Shown in pieces: positions 1 to 6,371 of a stretch of 14,755 nucleotides of DNA. The notes under the pieces were generated by a model. It saw only the letters and a list, made by a program, of their open reading frames with translations. It was not told where the DNA came from and searched no databases. Source of the DNA: Phycisphaerae bacterium (lineage in GTDB: Bacteria; Planctomycetota; Phycisphaerae; UBA1845). Each line of letters begins with the position of its first letter. The stretch's first letter is position 1. The stretch spans positions 1 to 14,755 of the forward strand of contig BQJS01000121.1 of NCBI GenBank assembly GCA_021604825.1. Direction: 5' to 3'. A program made the position numbers and the translations under genes.

Positions 1-2
1 AG

Positions 3-749
3 AAGAAAAAGACCACATATTCCAAAAAGAAAGCCGCCAAGGCTTCCCGATCGTCCGCCAGTAAGAAGGCCAAGGCGAAAAAGGCCAAGGTGGCTGGCAA
101 GACCAAGAAGCGGACTGCGAAGAAGTCTGCCGTCAAGAAATCGACCGTCAAAAAGTCGGCGGTGAAGAAGTCGGTCGCGAAGAAGAAAGCCGCAACGAAG
201 AAATCGACTTTTAAGAAATCGACGGCCAAGATATCAGTCGGCAAGAATACGTCGACCAAGAAGGCTGCAAAGCGTTCTCCGAAGAAGTCCGGCCAAGTCA
301 AAGCCGCTGCATCCAAGAGGGCGGCCGATACGATGGAGCTTTACGAAGAGCCCAAGATTCCGAAGACGAAGCTGACGGACAAGCAGTTGAAGGAGTTTCG
401 GCAATTGCTCATCGATAAACGCCGCGAGTTGTTGGGTGACGTGCGGATGTTGACGCGCGACGCATTGGGCAAATCCCGCCAAGAGTCGTCGGGCGATCTT
501 TCCAACGTTCCGATTCACATGGCCGATGTGGGGTCCGACAATTGGGAGCAGGATTTTACGATTGGACTCATTGCCAACGAACGCCAGCTAGTTCGGGAAA
601 TCGATGATGCTTTGGAGCGCATCGAAGATCGGACCTATGGCGTATGTCTCGGCACACTCAAGCGAATTGCGGTTGCGCGTTTGCGGGCCAAGCCGTGGGC
701 TAAGTACAGCATCGAATATGCACGCGAGTTGGAACAAAGGCGTGGTTAA
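3..749 (+). CDS. DksA/TraR-like protein with histone H1-like Lys-rich tail (5' partial)
   Basis: The frame is open from the first bases of the window, so the true start lies upstream. The GTG at position 90 sits inside a continuous Lys/Ala/Ser-rich run and is not a convincing start. The first ~100 visible codons are low-complexity repeats of the type KKSAVKKS and KKSTFKKS, like histone H1 or AlgP tails that bind DNA or RNA. From about position 375 a DksA/TraR-type part follows: a helical hairpin (KQLKEFRQLLIDKRRELLGD), an acidic middle, then a C-terminal motif YGVC...ARLRAKPWAKYSIEYA. That motif aligns with the C4 zinc finger of the family, but only one of four Cys (codon 645-647) remains, so zinc binding is doubtful. 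DksA relatives bind the RNA polymerase secondary channel; whether this one does is inference. lspA follows 35 bases downstream, probably in the same operon. Confidence 0.8.
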   Translation, partial: KKKTTYSKKKAAKASRSSASKKAKAKKAKVAGKTKKRTAKKSAVKKSTVKKSAVKKSVAKKKAATKKSTFKKSTAKISVGKNTSTKKAAKRSPKKSGQVKAAASKRAADTMELYEEPKIPKTKLTDKQLKEFRQLLIDKRRELLGDVRMLTRDALGKSRQESSGDLSNVPIHMADVGSDNWEQDFTIGLIANERQLVREIDDALERIEDRTYGVCLGTLKRIAVARLRAKPWAKYSIEYARELEQRRG

Positions 750-784
750 GATGAACAACGGTACCTTTTCCAGGAGCCACAAAC

Positions 785-1564
785 ATGACTGAGGCGCCTG
801 GAGATTCGTCTTCGACGATTTCCCAAAATCCATCACAGAGTGATTCACCCATCTATCATCAAGGCGGGGCGATGCGCAGTGTCGCCGCCCATCTGCGTTT
901 GTGGGTACTGGTCATTTTCGGTTTGATCGCGGATCTTTGGTCCAAGAATTGGGCGTTCGCCGAGCTTGAAGCCAATGAGAAGCGTCAATTCATTTCCGGT
1001 TTGCTTGACTTTCAACTTTCGCTGAATTCGGGAGCCCTGTTTGGAATGGGGTCCGGACTGGTGTGGCTGTTTATTTGTGCTTCGCTCATCGCGCTTGTGT
1101 TTGTCTTGTACTTGTTCTCGTGCAGTCATCCCAAGCAGTGGATCATTCATGTGGCGCTGGGTTTGATATTGGCTGGCGCGCTAGGCAACTTGTACGACCG
1201 GGTGGCGCATCAATATGACATGGTGACGTTGAAGGCGACGGACGAACGGCCGGCGGTTACGGTGCTGGGCGCGCTTGTTCCTGGTGGCAAGAATGACTCG
1301 GAGATCGTGCGAATTCGACCGTGGTGGATGACGGGCGGTGATCGGGCGTTTCCCAAGTCTGATGTGGATGGTGAAGTGAAACGCGTTGGTGTCGTTCGTG
1401 ATTTTCTCAAGATCACGCCGCAACTTTGGGGGAAGGACATCTGGCGTTGGGTCTTTAACGTTGCAGATGTGTTCCTGGTGGTAGGCGTTTCGCTGTTGCT
1501 ACTTTCGTTTTGGTTCCAGCGCCCGATTCCGGGTACCGAGTCGGAGCAAGCCACCGCCTCGTAG
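785..1564 (+). CDS. lspA: Lipoprotein signal peptidase (signal peptidase II)
   Basis: LspA cleaves the signal peptide of diacylglyceryl-modified prolipoproteins in the inner membrane. The 259-residue product has about four membrane segments (residues ~37-53, ~91-112, ~119-136, ~223-244). The family motifs are in order: IADLWSK (~48-54), LNSGALFG (80-87), GALGNLYDR (131-139) and FNVAD (224-228). The two catalytic aspartates are most likely D138 and D228. The ATG has a good AGGAG site at 772-776. Compared with the usual ~160-170 residues it carries a ~30-residue polar N-terminal extension and a ~55-60-residue insertion (about 141-203) between the catalytic Asp motifs, before VVRDFLKI. It lies between the dksA-like gene and ribD with short gaps. 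Identification is secure; the role of the insertion is unknown. Confidence 0.93.
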   Translation: MTEAPGDSSSTISQNPSQSDSPIYHQGGAMRSVAAHLRLWVLVIFGLIADLWSKNWAFAELEANEKRQFISGLLDFQLSLNSGALFGMGSGLVWLFICASLIALVFVLYLFSCSHPKQWIIHVALGLILAGALGNLYDRVAHQYDMVTLKATDERPAVTVLGALVPGGKNDSEIVRIRPWWMTGGDRAFPKSDVDGEVKRVGVVRDFLKITPQLWGKDIWRWVFNVADVFLVVGVSLLLLSFWFQRPIPGTESEQATAS

Positions 1565-1593
1565 TGCGTCTGGCGGTCATGGCTTGATCTTCT

Positions 1594-2733
1594 TTGTCCA
1601 AAAACAAATCCAATTCATTCAGTGACGACGACCAGCGATACATGGCGATGGCGTTGTCGGCGGCTGTGAAGGGGCTTGGCCGAGTCGAGCCCAATCCGAT
1701 GGTCGGATGTGTGATCGTCAAGAACGGGAAAGTCGTCGCGACCGGTTGGCATCATAAGTTCGGAGGACCGCACGCCGAGATCGACGCGCTCAATAAGGCC
1801 GGGGCGAAGGCGGTTGGCGCGACGGTGTATGTGACGTTGGAGCCATGCTGCTTTTTCGGCAAGACGGGACCTTGTTCGGCTGCATTGATCGAAGCCAAGG
1901 TCAAGCGGGTGGTCGTCGGCTGTCGTGATCCGTTTCCCAAGGTTTCGGGCGGCGGTCTCAAAGCACTTCGCAAAGCTGGCATTCAAACAGAATCGAGTCT
2001 GATGCAGGCGGAATCGGAAGCGATCATCGCACCGTTTCGGATGCTCATCGAGCAACATCGCCCCTATGTGATCGCCAAGTGGGCGCAAAGCCTCGACGGG
2101 AAAATTGCGACCGCTGCCGGCGATTCAAAATGGATCTCGGGCCCCAAAGCCAGAAAAATTGTTCATCAACTGAGGGGACGCGTCGACGCAATCATCGTTG
2201 GAGCTCGGACCGCCCGACTCGACAACCCGCTGCTGACTGCCAGGGGTATTCGCCCCAAGCGCGTGGCGACACGAATCGTGTTTGATAGCCAATTGCAGAT
2301 TTCGCTGAAGTCGAAGCTGATTCAATCGGCTGATGATTTTCCAACAATGGTCATGACGACGAGGGCAGCTATTCGTTCCAATGTCAAACGATGCGAGACG
2401 CTAGAACGAAAAGGCGCTCGGATCGTTTGTTGCAATTCAAAAAACGGACAGGTTGGCCCTGCAAGCGCACTCAAGCACCTCGCAAAGATGGGAATGACCA
2501 ACGTTCTCGTGGAAGGCGGTGGAACATTGATCGGATCATTTTCCGACGCCGGACTCATAGACGAGGCGCATGTTTTCACAGCCCCCATCGTCTTGGGTGG
2601 TGATGGCCCGACCGGATGTGATGGAACGGGGAAACGCAAGGTCCGCGATGCCGCGCGGGGAACGGTTGTAAAGCACCGGTTCATTGATGGCGACCAGTTT
2701 TCTGTTGTTCGATTTGCAAATCCCAAAAGCTGA
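1594..2733 (+). CDS. ribD: Bifunctional riboflavin biosynthesis deaminase/reductase RibD
   Basis: RibD carries out the second and third steps of riboflavin synthesis: deamination of the pyrimidinone from GTP cyclohydrolase II, then NADPH-dependent reduction of the ribosyl side chain. The N-terminal deaminase domain (~13-155) shows PNPMVGCVIV, the zinc/catalytic motif PHAEI (H60, E62) and PCCFFGKTGPC with zinc Cys85 and Cys94. The usual His/polar residues in that loop are replaced by Phe, and one Pro by Gly. The reductase domain follows (~156-379), with KWAQSLDGKIAT, SGPKAR, DNPLLTAR and VLVEGGGTLIGSF. The length of 379 fits the family. A TTG start at 1594 is chosen because an in-frame stop lies just upstream (1585-1587) and the domain needs residues before the next ATG (1642). 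No clear Shine-Dalgarno site is visible. The gene starts 29 bases after lspA and is probably co-transcribed. Confidence 0.93.
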   Translation: MSKNKSNSFSDDDQRYMAMALSAAVKGLGRVEPNPMVGCVIVKNGKVVATGWHHKFGGPHAEIDALNKAGAKAVGATVYVTLEPCCFFGKTGPCSAALIEAKVKRVVVGCRDPFPKVSGGGLKALRKAGIQTESSLMQAESEAIIAPFRMLIEQHRPYVIAKWAQSLDGKIATAAGDSKWISGPKARKIVHQLRGRVDAIIVGARTARLDNPLLTARGIRPKRVATRIVFDSQLQISLKSKLIQSADDFPTMVMTTRAAIRSNVKRCETLERKGARIVCCNSKNGQVGPASALKHLAKMGMTNVLVEGGGTLIGSFSDAGLIDEAHVFTAPIVLGGDGPTGCDGTGKRKVRDAARGTVVKHRFIDGDQFSVVRFANPKS

Positions 2734-2764
2734 TTGCGCGTTCCGCCGATCTATGTCGTATACT
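2734..2764 (+). promoter_or_regulatory. Possible sigma70-like promoter for the 80-residue gene
   Basis: TTGCGC at 2734-2739 and TATACT at 2759-2764 are separated by 19 bases, just after the ribD stop. The -10 hexamer is good, but the -35 is weak and the spacing is long. It would give the small gene at 2849 a leader of about 75 bases. Confidence 0.25.
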
Positions 2765-2804
2765 CATTGCAGAGGGGATCAGTTCGCAGCATTAATCGGG
2801 CATT

Positions 2805-2829
2805 GTGGCCATTTCGCATTGGTGGCCAC
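2805..2829 (+). promoter_or_regulatory. Inverted repeat in the leader of the 80-residue gene
   Basis: GTGGCCA (2805-2811) and TGGCCAC (2823-2829) form a perfect 7-bp inverted repeat with an 11-base loop. It ends only 3 bases before the AAGGGAG ribosome site. In RNA it would be a hairpin abutting that site; in DNA it could be an operator. No U-run follows, so it is not an intrinsic terminator. Confidence 0.3.
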
Positions 2830-2848
2830 GCCAAGGGAGTACATACCG

Positions 2849-3091
2849 ATGGCCTATGCGAACCCTATCATTCCGAATTCAGAACCCGCCTCGCCCCCGC
2901 TTCATCAGCACGAATCGGACGATCCAAAGAAACGTGACAGTCAAAAGAAACGGGACAAGATTGACCGATTTGAATCCGTGCTGAAGCTGCGTGACACCCA
3001 TCCTTTCGGCCCGAAGGGTGCCCTCGCCCGTTGGCTGGATGAGTTCTCCGAGTTTGGCGACAACGGTACCTGCCCACCTCCGATGGCGTAG
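2849..3091 (+). CDS. Small hydrophilic protein of unknown function (80 residues)
   Basis: I do not recognise a family. The ATG at 2849 has one of the best ribosome binding sites in the window (AAGGGAG, 2833-2839, 9 bases ahead), which supports translation. The N-terminal half is polar, with proline and then charge clusters (DDPKKRDSQKKRDK, ~24-37). The C-terminal half may fold as a short helix (DRFESVLKLRDTHPF, then ALARWLDEFSEFG, ~39-70), and the end is Pro-rich. There is no signal peptide or membrane segment, and only one Cys (75). The same frame stays open upstream into ribD, but no comparable start is seen there. It sits between ribD and the YrdC-fusion promoter. It could be a small lineage-specific regulator or binding protein; function is unknown. 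Confidence 0.6.
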   Translation: MAYANPIIPNSEPASPPLHQHESDDPKKRDSQKKRDKIDRFESVLKLRDTHPFGPKGALARWLDEFSEFGDNGTCPPPMA

Positions 3092-3104
3092 AAGCCAAAA
3101 CGGT

Positions 3105-3131
3105 GCAGGCGTCAGAATGGCGCAGGCGTCA
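3105..3131 (+). repeat. Two direct copies of GCAGGCGTCA upstream of a promoter
   Basis: GCAGGCGTCA occurs at 3105-3114 and 3122-3131, 17 bases apart, ending 13 bases before the -35 TTGACA at 3145. The position upstream of a promoter would suit an activator or repressor, but the two copies could also be a chance local duplication. Confidence 0.35.
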
Positions 3132-3144
3132 AAAAGTGCCAAGC

Positions 3145-3172
3145 TTGACACCGATTCCGCATCCCGGATAAT
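3145..3172 (+). promoter_or_regulatory. Sigma70-like promoter of the YrdC/phosphatase-rpiB operon
   Basis: A consensus -35 TTGACA (3145-3150) is followed after 16 bases by GATAAT (3167-3172), which matches five of six -10 positions. Transcription would begin near 3180, giving a very short leader before the ATG at 3194. Confidence 0.5.
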
Positions 3173-3193
3173 CGAGATTTCGGGGCGGAGGCC

Positions 3194-4318
3194 ATGCCGA
3201 CTGAAGTCTTAACCTGTTTAGATACAAAAGCTTACGGAGATGCTTTGGCCAAAGGTGCGGCGCTCCTCACGGCGGGTGAACTGGTCGCGTTTCCGACCGA
3301 AACCGTCTACGGTGTGGCTGCTCGTGCTGATTCGGCGGAGGCGATCGCCACGCTCAAACGGGTCAAAGGGCGTGATGCGGCCAAGCCTTTTTCGCTGCAT
3401 ATCGGTGCTCCTGAAGATGTGCATCGGTATGTGCCGGAATTGTCCCAAATCGCACGACGGATCATCCGTCGAGCCTGGCCCGGACCACTCTCTGTCGTGT
3501 TTCCGGTTGCGTCACCAAAGAAGGCAACGGTCGTCAAAGAGCTGGGTCCAGAAGTGATTGATCTGCTGTACCATGAGGGAACGATTGGGGTACGCTGCCC
3601 GGATCACCTTGTGGCGACTGAATTGCTGTCGCGCGTTCCACATCCGGTGGTTGCGGCCAGCGCAAATCGGGCGGGGCAATCACCGCCACGCGACATCGAC
3701 GGTGTGTTGGCTGAGTTGGATGGCGAGATCGCATTGGCGATCGATGGCGGTGCGACCCATTTCGAGGGGCCATCAACGGTGGTCCGCCTAAACAACGACG
3801 GATTCGAGATTCTCCGCGAGGGGGTTGTTTCGTCGCGGATGCTGAAGAGATACATGACCGTGAATATACTTTTTGTGTGCAGTGGAAATACTTGTCGCAG
3901 CCCGATGGCTGAGGCGATGTGTCGTCATGCGATTGCGAAAGAGCAAGGCTGTGCTGCGGATGAGTTAGCCGATCGAGGGATCTTCGTACGATCGGCGGGA
4001 GCGAGTTCGTTCGGCGGTGGGCCTGCGTCGGGTGGGGCGGTTCAAGCCGTCAAAGAATTTGGTGCCGATCTCAACGGGCATTGCGCGAAGTCGTTGGATC
4101 AAGCGTTGATCAATACCGCGGATCATATTTTCTGTATGACCAGCGGGCACCGCCAAGCGGTGGTGTCGATGGTGCCGGATGTTGGCGACAAGGTGCAGTT
4201 GCTCATTGAAGGGCGCGATGTAAACGATCCGTTTGGTGGTTCGGCGGAAGACTATCAACGGTGTGCCAATGAGATTCACGCCGCGATTCAAGAACGGTTG
4301 AAGGAAATAACCTTATGA
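3194..4318 (+). CDS. Fused YrdC/Sua5 threonylcarbamoyl-AMP synthase and low-molecular-weight (arginine-type) protein phosphatase
   Basis: One 374-residue frame joins two enzymes. Residues ~13-215 are a YrdC/Sua5 domain, which makes threonylcarbamoyl-AMP from Thr, bicarbonate and ATP for tRNA t6A37. The motifs are FPTETVYG (33-40), LKRVKGRDAAKPFSL, WPGPLSVVF (95-103), IGVRCPDH and AASANRAGQSP. Residues 221-374 are a low-molecular-weight phosphatase: P-loop CSGNTCR with nucleophile C229 and R235, and the general acid in DVNDPF (D345). Thr233 at the third-from-last loop position is the residue that marks protein-arginine phosphatases of the YwlE type; tyrosine phosphatases usually have Ile. M221 could serve as an internal start. 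A separate C-terminal ligand-binding part, as in long Sua5 proteins, is absent. The stop overlaps the rpiB start by four bases (ATGA). In Bacillus the homologues ywlC, ywlE and ywlF (rpiB) are neighbours, which supports the calls. Confidence 0.9.
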   Translation: MPTEVLTCLDTKAYGDALAKGAALLTAGELVAFPTETVYGVAARADSAEAIATLKRVKGRDAAKPFSLHIGAPEDVHRYVPELSQIARRIIRRAWPGPLSVVFPVASPKKATVVKELGPEVIDLLYHEGTIGVRCPDHLVATELLSRVPHPVVAASANRAGQSPPRDIDGVLAELDGEIALAIDGGATHFEGPSTVVRLNNDGFEILREGVVSSRMLKRYMTVNILFVCSGNTCRSPMAEAMCRHAIAKEQGCAADELADRGIFVRSAGASSFGGGPASGGAVQAVKEFGADLNGHCAKSLDQALINTADHIFCMTSGHRQAVVSMVPDVGDKVQLLIEGRDVNDPFGGSAEDYQRCANEIHAAIQERLKEITL

Positions 4319-4764
4319 ATATTTCAATTTCGAGTGATCACCGGGGCTATCGCGCCAAGCAGCGCATCGCGGAAATGTTGCGAAACGCCCAGCACCAAGT
4401 TGAAGACTGCGGGTGTGACAGCGCTGAAAGTTGCGACTACCCAGATATGGCGAAGGTTGCGGCTGGGCGCGTTTCCAAGGGTGAATCGGATCGCGCGATC
4501 TTGATTTGCGGTACGGGACTGGGCATGTCAATTGCGGCGAACAAATTGTGCGGCGTGCGTGCGGCGCTTTGCCACGACGAATTGACCGCGCAATTCTCAC
4601 GCAAGCACAACGATGCGAATGTACTGTGCCTGCCTGCGGATTTGATTGGTGAACAACTCATTTCCCTCATTGTCAATTCGTGGCTGGAGACGAAGTTCGA
4701 GGGTGGGCGACATGCTCGCCGCATCGAGAAGATTCACGCCCTCGAAAAAGAGAACTGTGATTAG
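4315..4764 (+). CDS. rpiB: Ribose-5-phosphate isomerase B
   Basis: RpiB interconverts ribose 5-phosphate and ribulose 5-phosphate in the pentose phosphate pathway. At 149 residues it has the usual family length. Visible motifs are SSDHRGYRAK (D8, H9), CDYPDMA, ILICGTGLGMSIAANK with the catalytic Cys65 and Thr67, a KHNDANVLCL motif and the C-terminal EGGRHARRIEKI phosphate-binding motif. It has an AAGGAA ribosome site at 4301-4306 and overlaps the preceding stop as ATGA, so translation is probably coupled to the YrdC/phosphatase fusion. Related LacA/B isomerases share the fold, but the Cys-containing GTG loop and the context favour RpiB. Confidence 0.93.
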   Translation: MNISISSDHRGYRAKQRIAEMLRNAQHQVEDCGCDSAESCDYPDMAKVAAGRVSKGESDRAILICGTGLGMSIAANKLCGVRAALCHDELTAQFSRKHNDANVLCLPADLIGEQLISLIVNSWLETKFEGGRHARRIEKIHALEKENCD

Positions 4765-4787
4765 CCACTTGTGAGGGCGGGCTTTTT
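4737..4787 (+). terminator. Weak intrinsic-terminator-like structure after rpiB
   Basis: CGCCCTC (4737-4743) pairs with GAGGGCG (4773-4779), and a run of five T follows at 4783-4787. The 29-base loop is long and the stem starts inside rpiB, so this is tentative. Confidence 0.25.
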
Positions 4788-4838
4788 CAATCTTGAGCCA
4801 GCGCCTCGGATGCGGACCCAAGTTTGATTCTATGGTGA

Positions 4839-4868
4839 TTGACCTTTGGGGCTGCTCAATTCTATGAT
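4839..4868 (+). promoter_or_regulatory. Sigma70-like promoter of hflX
   Basis: TTGACC (4839-4844) and TATGAT (4863-4868) are separated by 18 bases. Each matches five of six consensus positions. Transcription would start near 4875, leaving a leader of about 85 bases before the hflX TTG. It lies in the 195-base rpiB-hflX gap, which is otherwise featureless apart from the terminator-like repeat. Confidence 0.55.
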
Positions 4869-4959
4869 AGGTGATCCGCCCAAGTGGGCGTGTTACCAAC
4901 AAATTCTCCGCGAAACCACTCGAACTAGCTGGCAATCGCGACGCAAGGTACTTTGATCG

Positions 4960-6288
4960 TTGGAATCCAATCGTCTTATTGAAACAAATCCTGCGAACGA
5001 AACGGAACGCGCGGTACTGGTCAAATTGATCACGCCATTGAACGCTTCTTCGGTGGACGCGCGCAATCCCTTGGGTGAGCTCAAGATGCTTGCCGAGGCA
5101 GCCGGCGCGGAGGTCGTTGATGGTCTGCTGCAAAAACGAATGAAACAGTCCGCGCGGACGCATATCGGCAAGGGCAAGGTCGAGGAACTTTCGGAGAAGT
5201 GCAAAGCGTCTGACGCCAATTTGATTATCTTTGACGACGAACTCACACCAGCCCAAATCCGAACGCTGGAAAAAGCCACTGAGAAGCGTGTGATTGATCG
5301 CAGCGAATTGATTCTCGACATATTCGCCTCCCGCGCCCAAACGCGTGAAGCCCGTTTGCAAGTGGAGATTGCGCAATTGGAATACACGTCGCCGCGATTG
5401 CGTGGCATGTGGACGCACCTGGAGCGCATTGCCGGGGCGGGAGGTGGTGGCCAAGCCGGTTCGGTCGGGGGCATCGGAACGCGTGGTCCTGGCGAACGGC
5501 AGATCGAAGTTGACCGGCGTATCGTCCGCGATCGGCTGACTTTCTTGCGCAAACAGATTCAGCAAATTGACAATCGCAAGACGCGCACGGTCAAGTCACG
5601 CAGCGATCAGTTCACGATTTCGTTGGTTGGATATACCAATGCCGGTAAGAGCACGCTCATGAACGCGCTGACCGATGCCGGTCAGGATGCGCGGGACATG
5701 CTCTTCGCGACACTCGACACGAAGACGGTTCGCTGGGACCTGTCGTCGTCGCAACATGCCCTTATCAGCGATACCGTTGGTTTCGTCCGCAATCTGCCGC
5801 ACAAGCTCGTCGCGTCATTCAAAGCCACGCTTGAAGAGGCGATCCATGCCGATTTGTTGTTCCATGTGGTTGATGCGTCGTCCAAAGATGCGATGCGGCA
5901 CGTGATGGTGGTTAAGGACGTGCTGGAAGAGTTGGGTTGCGGCGATCGCGATGCGCTGGTGTTGCTCAACAAGATCGACCAGGCGACAGACCTTGGCATG
6001 GTGGACGTCCTTGAAGAGAAGCACGCGCCGGCGTTTCGGATTTCGGCCAAACATGGTGACGGGCTTGCGGAGGTGGCTGCTTACATCGTTGAACAGATGT
6101 CATCGCAGCGGGTCGATGCGACGGTTCGACTCGGGGCATCGGAAGGAAAGTTGTTGAACTTGTTGTCGCAGCACGCTGAGATTCACGAGCAAACTTACGG
6201 TGACAATACGGTCACGCTTGAACTGACCGCCGACCGAACTTGGCTGGCGCAGTTGCAATCGCGGTATCCATCGCTTGAAACGATCTAG
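4960..6288 (+). CDS. hflX: Ribosome-associated GTPase HflX
   Basis: HflX is a GTPase that binds the 50S subunit and can split stalled or hibernating ribosomes. The 442-residue product has the N-terminal HflX domain (about 17-200), with LGELKMLAEAAGA, HIGKGKVEEL, FDDELTPAQ, RSELILDIFASRAQT and the Gly-rich GAGGGGQAG...GTRGPGE loop. A helical linker leads to the G domain: G1 GYTNAGKS (224-231), G2 Thr in FATLDTKT, G3 DTVGF (271-275), G4 NKID (337-340) and G5 SAK (362-364), then a short C-terminal domain. The TTG at 4960 is chosen because an in-frame TGA lies at 4954-4956 and the HflX domain starts before any internal ATG; AAGG at 4945-4948 is a plausible ribosome site. It has its own promoter and is convergent with the next gene. 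Confidence 0.94.
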   Translation: MESNRLIETNPANETERAVLVKLITPLNASSVDARNPLGELKMLAEAAGAEVVDGLLQKRMKQSARTHIGKGKVEELSEKCKASDANLIIFDDELTPAQIRTLEKATEKRVIDRSELILDIFASRAQTREARLQVEIAQLEYTSPRLRGMWTHLERIAGAGGGGQAGSVGGIGTRGPGERQIEVDRRIVRDRLTFLRKQIQQIDNRKTRTVKSRSDQFTISLVGYTNAGKSTLMNALTDAGQDARDMLFATLDTKTVRWDLSSSQHALISDTVGFVRNLPHKLVASFKATLEEAIHADLLFHVVDASSKDAMRHVMVVKDVLEELGCGDRDALVLLNKIDQATDLGMVDVLEEKHAPAFRISAKHGDGLAEVAAYIVEQMSSQRVDATVRLGASEGKLLNLLSQHAEIHEQTYGDNTVTLELTADRTWLAQLQSRYPSLETI

Positions 6289-6315
6289 GTACGCACGCCT
6301 CAACGACTTGAAACC

Positions 6316-6371
6316 CAGCGCTTCAGACTCAGTGCTTAGGACTCAGCGCTTCAGACTCGGTGCTTCGCGAT
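6316..6371. repeat. Four tandem 14-base units between convergent genes
   Basis: Units at 6316-6329, 6330-6343, 6344-6357 and 6358-6371 follow CAGYGCTTMRGACT. The first and third are identical (CAGCGCTTCAGACT), the second is CAGTGCTTAGGACT, and the fourth is degenerate (CGGTGCTTCGCGAT). The last base of the fourth unit is the first base of the stop codon of the minus-strand hydrolase gene. They fill most of the 82-base gap between hflX and that gene, where no clear terminator is seen. Confidence 0.75.

Noticed and set aside
90..92. GTG as the start of the DksA-like gene
   Set aside because: The frame is open from the first bases of the window with the same Lys-rich composition on both sides of the GTG, so the gene starts outside the window.
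90..320. Tandem DNA repeats in the Lys-rich tail
   Set aside because: The repetition follows from the low-complexity KKS/AKK protein sequence and is imperfect at the DNA level, so it is not a separate repeat element.
4597..5565. Long minus-strand open frame (322 codons) opposite hflX
   Set aside because: It lies antisense to rpiB and hflX, whose motifs are unambiguous, and its translation shows no recognisable domain.
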